From the NCBI GenBank assembly GCA_035610365.1, contig CM069432.1, forward strand, positions 179,165,027-179,229,026: a DNA stretch of 64,000 nt, in the 5' to 3' direction. The first letter of the stretch is position 1. Each line of letters opens with the position of its first letter. A program made the translations under genes and the position numbers. This stretch comes from Aquatica leii (taxonomy: Eukaryota > Arthropoda > Insecta > Coleoptera > Lampyridae). Shown one piece after another: positions 34,245 to 45,979 of this stretch. The notes below the pieces were generated by a model. The model was not told the origin of the DNA. It saw only the letters and a program-made list of their open reading frames with translations, and searched no databases.

Positions 34245-36955
34245 AAATTTTTAATTGTTACTTATAACCTATCACTTAATTTGACTAGTGTGTTAATCTT
34301 TATTCATATGAATACGATGATGACGTAGGAATCTTCTCTTATGGCAAGCACTTTATTCGAAACACAACGAGTAAGAATGTATACGTTCTGTTATTAAAAA
34401 TGATTTCAGAAGAATTACATTTGATAATGGTCGTAAAAAAATGTTTTTAAAAGCGAGAATACAAATTTGAACTTTTAGTATAAAAAAAATAATTAGAAAG
34501 GAGTTTTGACATTACACTTTTACTTATTCACAAAAATTACGTGTTTGGGTTGCTGTGATTTTTAATTTGCAATGTACAAAAATTACTTTGAAACAGAAAA
34601 AAATTAAAAACATACTAACATGGAGTTATTTAACACAAAAAAGTAAATTTTAGTAAAAATAAATTATGTTTACTAACATAGCAAAAAAAATATTAAATAC
34701 AACCGAAACACTTGTAAAAATTATATTTGTTTATGCAATCATTACAATTAATTTATTTTTCTTTGTATTTAAAAATACTAATGACAGATCTAACCGATTG
34801 CCACCAAATTTTTGTTGAAATTCAGAACACAGCTGAAGTAAAACAAATGACAACGAATCCATATTGACAGATTTAAATTAATTGTTCAGATATGTATTTT
34901 TTAAAATAATTAATGATTGACACATATATGTATATATTGATAACTAAGGATACGTTTGAATCTTGCCAAACTATAGTTTACTAATAACGTAATATTTTAC
35001 TTTTAATTGAATTACAAAAATCAGTGAAATTTACATAAAAAACTAAAAATATTTTTTTGTTTTCTTAATATTTTACAAAATAGTTATAGTGTATACTATT
35101 TTATCATATTTCAAAAAGTTGGTTTACTATATAAAACAAACATACCTTTGTTTGTTGTAATTTAGTTTAGTCTTTGTTTTACACAAATTTGTAATTTAAT
35201 TTAATTTCCTTTCAACGCTTTTATGTTGAATACGTTATATAGGGTAGTCGGTGCTTGTTTGTAAAAATAACCAACAAAACTATTCTCGTAGTTGATATTG
35301 ATTGACGTGAACAATAGAATAGAATCTACTATTTTAATAGGATTAATGTACTCATGATTTATATTAAATTGGTTTTAAATGTCTTTGTTGCGTCACTAAC
35401 GACATCTTATTCGAGTTACATTAACAAAAGTGTGTGACAATTTTAATTAAAAGCCGAGATCTCATTAACTAATGTCAACACAAAAATAAGCTATAAGCAT
35501 ATCTCATTGATAAACAAGCATAGCAAGTGTGAATAGAGACATTTATTAGAATAGACAAAACACAAGTACATTATAAAGATCGCAACCCTCTGCCATCCAA
35601 TCAACATTCGAGCTTTGCCATCAATTAGTAACGAGTAATGTGCTTTTACCCCCATTTCTAGGCAAGCTAAAGCTGAATTATTCGTCTAAATAATAACTCT
35701 CAATTTAAAGTTGAACGTACTAAATCTGTATAAAAATTCTTTTGGTTTGATAAGAAAATTAATGAAGTAATTTGTTCTCCGCTGCTTAAAGTAGTTTAAT
35801 TTCTGTATCTGGTGAATTTTCATTTAGAAATCTATTTTTATTAGTTTTCATTTCAGTTGGTGATACATTTAAAAGTTCCTTTTAATTGGTTAATCGTTAT
35901 TATTATTTAGGTTTTTATTTTGTATTTATTTTAATAAAATTAGATAATTGAATAAAAAATGTCTTTTGCGGTAAATGTACTTTAAATAAATATATTAATA
36001 ATTTACAATTAGGTGGTTTTAAAATCTCGATTTTTTTAAATGCTATTCTTTAACACTATTATATCTTATGCTTAAAACTTGTTTTGTTTATTTTTGTCAG
36101 CTGCAATTTTTTTATAGTTCTAGTACCTTAATGAATTATTTAAGCAATATTGTAATTTTTTTTTAAATTCATAAACAAAAATTTAAGAACGATTAAATTG
36201 GGAGAACGAAAATTTGTTGTTAAAACAATTTGCAGTAATATAAAGATGGCACCTCAAATATTAACACTAAATCTTTAAAAATTTCTATCACTAATTTTTT
36301 TAATTTTTATGCAGTTTTGGATATATCGTTGTTTTGATTAAGCATTTCATTGTTGATAAAGTTGCATTTGTCAAACCACCTAAATTTTACAAAAAAACTT
36401 GTACTTTTCCTTTTTTGTTTTTACGTAATATGCAAGGTTAACTGTATGTATGGTTGTATAGTATATAATTTACGTACTCTTAAAGCTTTTTTCAAGAATA
36501 AACAAATTTTAATAAATGCTAGTGGTATTTTTAATTGTAAGAATACGTACATTGTATGTTTTTTAATTTTACATATGTTATGCGGTATATCAAAAGTTTC
36601 TCTTAATACAATATCAAGAGTGCCGAAAAATGTTCTAACAAGGTACAATGGGACAAAAAACCGTCAATATATTATTTCTTAAATTCCTTTAAAAATAAAT
36701 AAAGTTAAATTACATTAACAAATACATAAATAAATGTCCTTGCGTTTTTTGAAATAAACTTTTTTATTATGGTACCGCACAACAACAATATTAATCAAAT
36801 ATGTAGAGAATAAACACAATGAAAAGCTTCATAAAACAATATTTTTAAAAATCTAGTTAGCATAACATTGCTTCATGCATGATTAAATAATTATTTTTGA
36901 ATTACCATACATAATTGAATTAATTTTTATATGTGTAATAAAATAAAAAAATATT
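34245..36955. other. Long stretch without a supported gene
   Basis: AT-rich. An open frame at 36350-36682 (110 codons, plus) is hydrophobic and Cys-containing but has no recognisable family and overlaps an equally open minus frame; I do not support it as a gene. Confidence 0.4.
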
Positions 36956-36961
36956 TATAAT

Positions 36962-38406
36962 TTACTCATTTTTGTATGCATCAACACTAAAGTCAAAACC
37001 ACTTTCTTCTTCCGATGAACCGGTATTTACAGATAATCGCATTGGATCAACTGCTACATCAAGTAAGTATTCGGAGGAAAGGTAATTGTTTTCTTACAAT
37101 GGTTACAAATGGCAATTCAGTCTTCAACAGTCATATTTAGAAGTTTCTCACGTTCTAACATTTTGGCATCGTAGTTAAAGTAACTCATCTCTAAGTGGAG
37201 CAGATAATGTAATAAAATATGATATTTTTGTTTAAGTCAATCACATAATTGTGGATTGACTTAAAGAAAAATATCATATTTTATGACAACATCGTTTAAT
37301 TTGAAAGTTACATTTTGACTTGCACCCCAGTTTTTTACAGTAGACCAAATCTTCTTAATGGATTCGATTCTGGATGATATGGAGGTAACCGCAAAACATC
37401 GCGACCATTATCATTTAAAAGCATGTCTCATTTATATGTACTCTTTTCACTTTTTGTCTTTTGAATTAAATCGTACAGTTCTAACTTTGTCAGTGATTCC
37501 TCAAAATCAATACTTTTATCACGAAGCCACTGTATCATGTGGCAATTTATAGATGACATTGTTGGCGGTTTGTCATGCTGAACTTTATGGTACGATGCAT
37601 TATCGATGACTAAAACTGATCTCCATGGCAAGTTTGGTTTTAGTTTAGTAAGAAGTAAGAAAAGCACAAAAACCAAATTTACGTTAAATATTTTATCGTA
37701 AAAAACGATAATCAAACATTTACGTATGTGTGCTCTGGATGTATGTTTCATGTGTATAAACAATAGGTCATCCTTTTCCTCTATCGCCTTTAAATATGAG
37801 ATTCTTTTCATGCGAATTGCTGTAGACTCCATTACCATCCTACGGTTATCTCTACATTTTTGCCATCTGTAAGTATAACAATTCAATTTATTGAATAAAT
37901 CATTTTGATCACACACATAAATCCAAGTTTCAAAATAACTTTTCGTATAGTTAAAAAACCTTTATCAAAAAGATCTTGTTCTTGTAGTTCATGTAGTATT
38001 CACGGTAAATGCTGACGTTAAACATAATTATATCTTAATTTACCTTTTAATGTTGATCATTTTTTTTCTACAATAAAAAATTATGAATAATGAAAACGAC
38101 GGATAAAATATTCTGAACCTGATGAAGTTTTGACTTCAAGATTCTTTTTGTTCGCTTCTTTCTAGGTGAAGTATAATCAAAGCTTCAATAGTTTATGTTG
38201 TTTTTAAAATACGTCGGAATGTAAAATCAAAAATTCCTGTAACAGCCATTGTTTGATCTTCATAATGTTTAAGCGGAATCACAATCAAATGATTTCTTCT
38301 TTCATAAAGTCTATTACTTTACCAATAATTTTCTGACCTTGACTGTGAATGATTTTTGCCTTCACACCATAGGTAGAGTTGGAAGTTTAGCTTTCGCATG
38401 ATCCAT
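36962..38406 (-). pseudogene. IS630/Tc1-like DDE transposase, relic 2 (nearly full length)
   Basis: Starts at an ATG (38406) preceded by TTACAG, a possible splice acceptor. The N-terminal part reads GVKAKIIHSQGQKIIGKVID, with MAVTGI and TLRRILK recoverable in broken frames. The middle has YRWQKCRDNRRMVMES; the core has LVIDNASYHKVQHDKPPT (second catalytic Asp), then DVLRLPPYHPESNP and NVTFKLNDV. The end reads EYLLDVAVDPMRLSVN and SSEEESGFDFSVDAYKNE with TAA at 36962-36964, parallel to the acidic tail of the 55.7-kb copy. Many stops and shifts show that it is dead. The first Asp motif is not clearly readable. Confidence 0.7.
37212..37284. repeat. 31-bp near-perfect inverted repeat inside the transposase relic
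   Basis: Arms 37212-37242 and 37254-37284 are reverse complements with one mismatch, around an 11-base spacer. The left arm reads through ATAAAATATGATATTTTT and TTTAAGTCAATC. It was probably made by a local inverted duplication after the gene decayed. Confidence 0.85.
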
Positions 38407-38409
38407 ATC

Positions 38410-39120
38410 TGTAAATTATAACACATACATAATATTTAAATTAATAGTAATACATCAATTCTTACCTAACTAAATAAATAAATAATTACGTGTAGCCTTC
38501 AAAAGGAATGTATTCTCGATAGTAAATAAATCAACACAAACAAATACAATAATAACCACAAAATCTTCTATAAAACCAAAACAAACTGACAGTACCTTTT
38601 ATACCTCAAAATTGAAAAGTAGACTCGTCTGTCGATTTTTCGTATGTGCGCACTTATGACGACATGTTATTTTCAGACTAATTTATCTCTAGCAATACGT
38701 ACTTTGCTGTATGTTGTGGTTGTGTAATATAGCCTAGTAATATAGTAAAAAATAGTAGTTATGTCTGTATGGTTTTTGTAATTGTTATAGCGACGTTATA
38801 TTTAGCTAGTTAATCGGATATGTATAAAATTAGCGGGCCATGACGAGCACGTTGTAGTAACTCTGTGTGTAATATTACTGACTATTATAAAAACATTATT
38901 GAGGTTAGTTAGTTCTTTACTTCTGTATTCATTGTGAAAAGTAATTTGACAATTTACATTAAAAATATTTGCTATTGCAACATCGATAATTGCTAATGCA
39001 AATATATTACATAGCAAAATAATATTTTTTTTATTTGTATAACTTTACTTACTAATTCATAACGCTAGTTATAAAAGTAGTAACTAACAACTATAAACTT
39101 TCAATATCCGAAACTATAAT
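38410..39120. other. Non-coding AT-rich stretch
   Basis: I see no gene or clear repeat. Confidence 0.4.
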
Positions 39121-39124
39121 TTCT

Positions 39125-39500
39125 TTGAATGGTACGAATGAAATTTATACAGATAATTTTAAGACAGCTAAAGAAATCTTCAAAGAAGAAATTGGTCTTC
39201 TAGTAATGTTTTTATTTCATTTTAATAAACAAATCGAATCAAAAATTTTGTCAAAAAAAAAGTATAAGAATTTTCAAATTAATGAAAACAGAAAAAAATT
39301 AAAAATTTAAAATAAAATTCAAGAAAAACCAAAATTTCGCAAACGACCTCGTAGACCTCAAACGTGTAAAAGTAATATAGAAAATTTGAAAGTCAACTCT
39401 AGTCAAAGTTATGTATCTGAAAGAAAAAATGAATTTTGAAAAGTGTCTCAAATTTCTTTGTCAAGAAAAATGTAAACACAAGTATCGAAACAAGATTGAA
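39125..39500 (+). pseudogene. Unrecognised decayed coding region, left part
   Basis: The plus strand is open from 39125 to 39310 (61 codons, Lys-rich). After a TAA it keeps a protein-like sequence in the same or a shifted frame: IQEKPKFRKRPRRPQTCKSN then ENLKVNSSQSYVSERKNEF, with stops. I do not recognise a family. The minus-strand gypsy relic follows at 39540, and a second plus-strand coding-like stretch resumes at 40745, so the two may be one old gene split by that insertion. Confidence 0.25.
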
Positions 39501-39539
39501 GAAATGCAAAAGTAAAAAATATTTCTTTTTCAACGTTAC

Positions 39540-40680
39540 AGGATCTGAGTTGATGTTTAAGATCCTTACTGGCATCGTGTTTTTTACTAGTACTAAAGTT
39601 TTGCCAACGAGTAGTCCCTTTTCAACTAAGACGCTCTCCATTAGTTCAATTGCGCGTATGTAGCCTTCCGGAGGCGTGCCATCACCACACTTTCCGTCCT
39701 TGCAGGCAGAATCACGTCTTCACTCAATAAAACTTGCACGGCTGCCTTCTCTGACAAATGAAAAGGAATTTCTTCATTATCGATCTTTAGGACATCGTTC
39801 TTCATATCCACATAGAACCCATAGTTCTTTATCACGCCCATTTCCAGGATAACTTCTTTCGTGATGTTGGCTACCAGCACTTGATGGCCGAGTACTCCAT
39901 TTCCCAAACCAATAGTTACGTTGATTTATCCGTGAGTAGGTATTTCGTCACCCGTCGCCGTTCGAAGTCATACTGTTACTGGTGATGTCTTCTCGTTTTT
40001 CAACAACATGTCAGGACAAATTATGGTCTTTGTTGCTCCTGTGTCAACCAGTAACTAAACACTTCTTCCATTGATCTTGCCATCAAGATAAATGCTATGC
40101 AATTGCTCCATCGGCGATGCCTTTTGAATTGTAATCTCCGGAGCCTGACTAAATGAAATTACTTTTTGTCTCTTTTGGTCGCCTCGTTCCAAATTTTCGA
40201 GCGCTCTTTTTGTCCTCTTCTTAGGTTTAGTACGACGCTGTCGTACATGGCCTATTTCACCGCAGTTCAAAGTTGTCACTCCTCTTTCACAAAGTATTCG
40301 TCGCGCTATCTCCTTGATGTTTTCCAGTGTCTGTGCGGGTACTTCTGCAGCACAGCAAAGTTTATGACCATCTCGTTGCGATGCTTGTTTTGCTGCTTCA
40401 AACTCCAAAGCATGCACCAAAGCGTCATCCAATGTCTTCGGTCGAAATAACCGGAGAGTCTGCTGCGTTTTGTTGTCTCGGAGGCCGTCTACAAAGGCTT
40501 GAATAGCCAACTGCTCCAAGAAGGTATCTGGCGCTGTAGGATACGCAAGCCGTGTTAATCTGGCGATGTTAGCCTCAAACTCTTAAAGACTTTCGGCAGC
40601 TTTCTGAACCCGACTTTTAATTTGAGCCTGGTACACTTGTTGAAGATGAGCATCTCCATATCAATTGAGTCCTTATGACA
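39540..40680 (-). pseudogene. Ty3/gypsy-type gag-protease relic
   Basis: The minus strand reads YQAQIKSRVQKAAESL, a stop, EFEANIARLTRLAYP, then LEQLAIQAFVDGLRDNKTQQ, TLRLFRPKTLDDALVHALEF and EAAKQASQ (gag capsid C-terminal region). A damaged zinc knuckle LNCGEIGHV follows. Next comes an aspartic protease with LLVDTGATKTIICPDMLL, TATGDEIPTHG and a VTIGLGNGVLGHQVLVANIT-like segment. It runs into MESVLVEKGLLVGKTLVLVK and fades near 39540. At least four in-frame stops, several readable as single C-to-T type changes, plus a frameshift. RT and later domains are missing, as are LTRs. Confidence 0.8.
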
Positions 40681-40739
40681 ATTTTTCTTGCATTTTATGT
40701 ATTCATACTTATTATTAGTCTAAAGAGTTTTCAAAAAAT

Positions 40740-41215
40740 ATTTTACAGATACTGAGAACTGTACAAATAGTTTGAAGAATATTACTGAGTTTAAACCTGC
40801 CAAGATTCAAGGAAATATTCCAACTCAACATTTGCCCAATCTTTTAAAAACCACGATACTGAATCAGGATTTAGTAACCTATAAAAACAAGATCTATTTT
40901 TATAATTAAGTTCCATAGTAAACCTAACTTTTCAAATAAAGATATTGATGAAGTAAGAAGGACGTTACTTCTATTTTGTTGAATACAATTACAAAAGAGT
41001 TTGAAATATTGTTTTCTTTCATTAGCAATGAGAATACAGCGTATATAAGAAATCATTTACCGTTACTATTTAAACTTTTGGACTATTGCAAAAACGCTTT
41101 TGTTAACTATAATAGTTTCTATAAATTAATGAAATCTGTAAAAAAGACGGGTTGCTATCATGAGCTCATGGTATTAGAAATCAACAATAAAGTTAGTTTT
41201 ATTATTATATTATAA
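40740..41215 (+). pseudogene. Unrecognised decayed coding region, right part
   Basis: After a TTTTACAG acceptor-like site the plus strand reads TENCTNSLKNITEFKPAKIQ, GNIPTQHLPNLLKTTILNQD and LVTYKNK. It loses frame and is open again from 40976 to 41215 (ITKEFEILFSFISNENTAYI, RNHLPLLFKLLDYC). Composition looks like genuine protein, but no family signature is apparent. It could be host-derived or from an unknown transposon. Confidence 0.25.
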
Positions 41216-42773
41216 CTTTGAATTAAAAGTCTTCAGGATTTCGGTCAAATTTTTCTGGTTCTTAATTACGTTTTCAAATTTTTCATTTAAAATATAAAAG
41301 GCGACGTTTTGATTTTTATTAAAATCATAATCATGCCAATTAAATTAGTTTTTTAAAAACATTTTATCCTATATTAAAATTTTATTTAAATTATAAAATA
41401 ACACCACACACGTTCTAAAATAGTTTTAGACTTTTTTTTGAATACTTTGCCCACTCCTCAACATTACGTTTTTGTGTTATGTATTAAGTTTATTTCTTGT
41501 GTATTATCACAGATAAATAAGGTATACAGATAGCCAACCGCATGCATTAAATTGGACGGTACTTTTTTGGCGGCCAAATGAAATTAGTTTGGCGGCAACT
41601 TACACACTTGTGAGTTTAGCGCTGTAATAGCGCTACCCAAAGAATAGTCAGAAAATGAATTGTAGAGATTTTGTAACTATGTATGGTACATCTATTTGTT
41701 TGCAGATGGCTAAATATTTGTATGTATGTATATCGTTATATATTAATTATTATAATTATTGTGACAGTCTTATCTTATCTTTCGTTATCTTGTAAGTATA
41801 TTAAATTCGCTTTCAGCATTTGTTTATACAAGGAGCACATATAATTGCTGGAAAGTGAACACACGATTTTTTACGCTTCTTATTTTATGATGACAAATAC
41901 GCATTTTACCTAAGGTGCTTCAAGTTATAAAATTATAATTCTTACATAATTTAACAAGAATGTTTATATAAATGATAATCAAATTAAATCTACGAAAGTT
42001 ACACAAATGTCAAAAAATGTATAATTATATCGGAACAATAACAATAAGTGCAACTAAAACGGAATAATAAATTGGTTGTTTTTATTGAACTAAAATGACA
42101 TGTTATAGAAAATTTGTCAATTTTTGAAAAAATCATTTATTGTCATTAATTTACTAGTAAAAACGTTATAATAAGAAAACACGTATTTAGCACATTTTCT
42201 CTTGATTCAATAAAGTTCTGATTTTTTCGATATACAAGATTTCTTAAAATGTTGAGATGGAAGTTTCCTGTTCAAATTATTCCACGCTATCACTTTCATT
42301 TTCTAATTTTTTTTAGAAGTTAATATACTAGATATGCAAATATCCATTACTTGCTTGTTAGCCCCACTTTTTTTGATAAACTAAAAAAATACTATTGTGC
42401 CGAGTTCAGTATGTGCTATCTTGTGCCATAAAAACAATTTCTTTTTTTCCTCATTTATTTTACGGAGACTATCAATCAAAAATTACTAGTGTGCTGAATT
42501 GTGCTCAGTATGTGTAAAATAATTGTTTTTTCTTTTTATATGTAGATTTTATGAAACAACAAATTGTTTTTTTCTTAATTTTAAAATATGTTATTTTTAG
42601 AATTCAGAAAAAAAATTTGGTTTCATACTTTTGTAGTACCACCAAGCACGGTGTCGTGTATCACTAGTGTTACGCGTACAACAGTTTGAGAAATGTAAGA
42701 TTTGTAGATACAGTACAAGTTATCCCTCTTGGTGATTCTGTTTGCATAATCCACTTTTCCTTTGTAGCTTTCT

Positions 42774-42968
42774 TTATGTTGATGTCTCTGTAACAGTTCC
42801 TTCTAAGTGCTTTTTTAAGGTGCATCTTTTTTCTATATAGTGGAAGTTGTAGCTTTCCTTTTGGGTTCTATTCATGTCTAACAAAAGTAGATTTCCATTT
42901 TGCTCTTTTTCTATAGTAAGCTCGATTGCTCTGTGCAGTGCGTTGATTAGGTAAAAAAAACTATGCAG
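42774..42968 (-). pseudogene. Penelope-like reverse transcriptase fragment
   Basis: A 64-codon minus-strand stretch reads YLINALHRAIELTIEKEQNG, NLLLLDMNRTQKESYNFHYI and EKRCTLKKHL to a TAA. It matches the conserved Penelope RT segment in which a Leu/Ile-rich stretch and an F/L-T-x-E-x-E-x-N-x-x-L-P-F-L-D core precede a YRK.T motif. The segment follows the catalytic palm motifs in family members; those motifs and the GIY-YIG endonuclease are not recognisable here. The match rests on recalled family patterns. Relevance: Penelope-like elements are the autonomous elements usually associated with hammerhead-bearing repeats in animals. Confidence 0.5.
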
Positions 42969-43859
42969 CTTTGCTCACAATAACTATAAAAAATTTGAAC
43001 CAATATAGTCTCTGTACCTCGATTGATGTTGTTAAAATTTTTTAAACTCAAACGACAAACTAATTCCTTTAGAATAGAGATTTATCAATTTTTAGAACAA
43101 TTGACAATAAACGTGTTCTTAGAAGGAATTTTAGTTTTGTATAAAGTTTTTAATAAAGCGAAACTTTTTGTTATATTATTACGCCAATTGGGGTTTTTGC
43201 ACTTGAACGTTTGTAGTGAAAGTTTCGATTCGTTTGAAAACTACCGAACAAAATTAAATCTCCTTCTAGGAAAACATTTATTATATTTAATTCAGAGCCG
43301 ATGACTTGGAAGATGGCCACAATATGTGTGGTCAGAAAAGCTATGTGACAAAATTTAAATTGTTCTGTTTAGTAGTTCCTGAGATTTGTAAGTAAATATA
43401 ACGGAACGACAGCAGAAAGTACAACATATACATATTGTCATTTTCATGAAATTCGTAAGCGCAAAAAATATATATAAATACATACATATTTGCGGCGCAA
43501 AGTAGCAAGTTTTGTCTAGTAAGTTTATATTTCATTTCAAATGAAGAGAAAAACATATATTTGTACAAAACAAAGTACACTGAAAAACAGGTTACTATAA
43601 AAATATTTATAAAAAAACGAAAAATTACGCATTACAATTTTTACTTAGGTAATTTTACATTTATGATTAAATATTACTGCAGAAAACATGAATAAAGTAT
43701 TGCAATTATTATTTTTTACTATTACAGACATGTAATCTTCAATGTATACACGGATTGTTTTCAGTGTAGTACAATAAACAGTAAGATGTCATTTTGCATT
43801 TTGTATAAAACAAAAAGACAACGTCTACTATCGACTACTATCATAATAATAATTTTGCC

Positions 43860-44260
43860 GTCATGGACTCTGCAAATGGTGAAAAGATAGAAATTGTTTC
43901 TGCGGCACAAAATAGCACTTACTGAACACTACTCAGCACAATAGTTACTTTTCATTTTATCGTTAAAAGCGAAGCTATGTATTATCGTAAAAACTTTTTT
44001 TGTTCATAAAATCTGCAAATAAAAAGAAAGAACAATTGTTTTTACGGCACCAAGTAGTACATAATGGGCACAATTTCAGCACAATAGTTTTTTTTGATTT
44101 TATCGAAAAAAACGAGGCTACTTGTTTTCGTGAAAGTTGATGGTTTTTGTGAAAACAGTAAATAGAAAAAAGGAAATTGGTTTTGCGGCGCAAGGTAGCA
44201 CATACTGAACACAATTCAGCACAATAATATTTTTAAGTTTATCAAAAAAGGCGGGGCTAA
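43860..44260 (+). repeat. 141-bp tandem repeat, three copies
   Basis: Each copy runs through AAATAGAAAxxxxxAATTGxT, GCGGCRCAAG.TAGCACATAC, TGAACACAATTCAGCACAAT and TTTATC.AAAAA.GCG.GGCTA. The most right-hand copy ends in the element terminus GGGGCTAAC. A single diverged piece (GCGGCGCAAAGTAGCA) also occurs at about 43491. Confidence 0.75.
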
Positions 44261-44261
44261 C

Positions 44262-44720
44262 TATACTGACATATTTTTAATGACGTTTTCCAAATTTTTT
44301 TCTGTGTGCTGTTGCATTATACACAAATTCTTGTATACGTTAACGAAATCTTTAAATGCCATATCGTTGATATCTGCTAAAGTTGCGTATAAAGCTCAAA
44401 ACAATTTTAACTGAGTAAGATAGTGGAAGAAAATCATCTTCATCCCAATCAAATTTGACTCCTCTTTCTTGAAAATCATGTTTAACAATGTCTGCTTTTT
44501 GAAAATAATTTATAATGGTTTGCTGTTTTACATTGATATTCCATATTTTGCTGAGATCTCTAATGGCGTCCAGTAAACTTATACTAGTGGTGTGCATGCC
44601 AATTATTTCTTTGGTAAACAATAAACATTTAAAGAAAAGTTTGTGTCATCTGCATTAAAAATATCGTCTTCAACGTACCCTCCACTTAAATTAAGTAAGT
44701 TTTAACAATCGGATAACAAT
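44262..44720 (-). pseudogene. pogo/Tigger-like transposase, C-terminal relic
   Basis: The minus strand starts with GGYVEDDIFNADDTNFSLNV then YCLPKK (the first catalytic Asp region of CENP-B-type DDE transposases, normally F-N-x-D-E-T), then jumps to SISLLDAIRDLSKIWN followed by NVKQQTIINYFQKADI. This is the C-terminal pattern LDAI...W..V...TI.NCF.KAG of Tigger elements. It continues through DEDDFLPLS and a DINDMAFKDFVNVYKN-like part to a TAG next to the foldback terminus at 44261. Most of the DDE core is deleted. Confidence 0.65.
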
Positions 44721-45569
44721 GTATTTTCCGTATTTTGCATCGATTGCACATTCTAAGTGCAACAAAAAAGTCAGCAGAATCCTGCTACTCAACTAAAACT
44801 TAAAATAATTGAATACCGTTCTGCATGTATAGCTTTATGTTTGCAGTGCATTTATTAATCTATTCAAGTACGTTTTTTAACTGACCTGCGTAACGTCACC
44901 TCATTTAAGCATCTACGTTATCTTCTAGTTGTTTTTAGTGTACTCGTGCAGTTTTTAGAATAAAAACGTTGTGATAACATTATTTTGTATTTGTTTCTGG
45001 TGTCAGTAAATTACTGAGAAAAAATGTATAGTTCTTAGAACTAAATTAAACATCATAACTAGGTTTGAGTGGTGGTATCAATATTCGATACACAAAATAC
45101 TGTTATCACTCACCTCTAATCACAACATCATTATAACATCGTTTTCATTTCATTTCAAATGTAAGATGTCCGTAATTTTCGATTTATGTGGCTCCAAATT
45201 TAAATATTTGAAATGTTGCATTAGAACATTATTTTTTGCTTGTACTGATGCTATAATTTCACCTTTTAAATTAATCCGATACACGCTGTATGTATTCATG
45301 TATGTATTTACTCGTTTCTAATCAATAAAAAAATAATTTGGTTATTGTTGTTCAAAGCCCCAAGTGTGATTCTATTAAGCGGCGTGCACTGTATTTATTT
45401 AATATAATTTAATTCCTTTATTGGTGTTTAATTTATTTTATTATATCTACTATATTGGTTTTTATTTTAATAAAATATTTTTTATATGTATACGTTGCCT
45501 ACATTACAGCTTAATTATCAGTAAAAGAATGAATAAAATATATAAATTATTCGATCATTGTATTTTTTT

Positions 45570-45835
45570 GTAAGCTTTACATTTTTTATATTTGATTATT
45601 AGTAGTCAGCAAAATGTAACAGGTTCAAATTTCTGTTGTTCTGAGTCGACGATTCAGCTGATATGTAACCGACATTGAAGTTACCGTATATAAACATTAT
45701 TAGTCACAAGTCCGTAAAAGTTTTGAGATAATTTCTTTGAATTTCATTACGTCACTACTACAAGTACACCATCTGTCAAAGAAAAGACAATTTATTTCAA
45801 AGTTGTGATGATTATTCTATCTGCTACTCAAAACA
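45570..45835 (-). repeat. Dispersed repeat family 1, copy B
   Basis: Reverse complement of the 9917-10160 repeat. It shares CTTTTCTTTGACAGATGGTG, AGTAGTGACGTAA, CAACAGAAATTTGAA and TTTTGCTGACTACTAATAAT. It lies inside the right end of the 31-bp-TIR element. No coding capacity seen. Confidence 0.6.
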
Positions 45836-45979
45836 ATTTTTCTTACTTTGCCATCTGTTGTTAATTTTTCGTACGTTACAAACAGTTACAACTAATATTT
45901 TTGTATCCGTACTAACTGCCAAAACCTTCATATACGTTGGCTATCTGTATACCTTATTTATCTGTGGTATTATATGTTT

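Larger units (their letters stand above)
42357..44261. mobile_element. Foldback element with tandem-repeat arms
   Basis: The ends are inverted: GTTAGCCCCACTTTTTTTGA then TAAACT at 42357, and inward from 44261 GTTAGCCCCGCCTTTTTTGA then TAAACT. The right arm is a 141-bp tandem repeat (GCGGCRCAAxxTAGCAC... CAGCACAATA) at 43902, 44044 and 44185. The left arm (42357-42560) has the same repeat in the opposite orientation. Long inverted arms built from tandem repeats recall the FB/foldback class. The centre contains a Penelope-like RT fragment, so a rearranged Penelope-type element is an alternative. Confidence 0.6.
41501..45973. mobile_element. Candidate DNA transposon with perfect 31-bp TIRs and 7-bp TSD
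   Basis: Bases 41508-41538 (CACAGATAAATAAGG then TATACAGATAGCCAAC) are the perfect reverse complement of 45936-45966. GTATTAT flanks both outer edges (41501-41507 and 45967-45973). The pair is 4459 bp apart. The interior holds the foldback element at 42357-44261, a Penelope-like RT fragment, a pogo relic and a dispersed repeat, but no protein clearly belonging to these ends. TIRs of 31 bp beginning with CA and a 7-8 bp duplication recall P elements; that link is inference. Confidence 0.7.

Noticed and set aside
36350..36682. 110-codon plus-strand open frame
   Set aside because: The opposite strand is equally open, the composition is what AT-rich random sequence gives, and no family or repeat supports it.
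43023..43580. Open frames in the centre of the foldback element
   Set aside because: No domain similarity; they do not continue the Penelope-like RT reading, which is on the minus strand and ends near 42968.
43902..44215. 141-bp repeats as hammerhead-containing terminal repeats
   Set aside because: No CTGATGA...GAAA core on either strand, although the neighbouring Penelope-like fragment made this worth checking.
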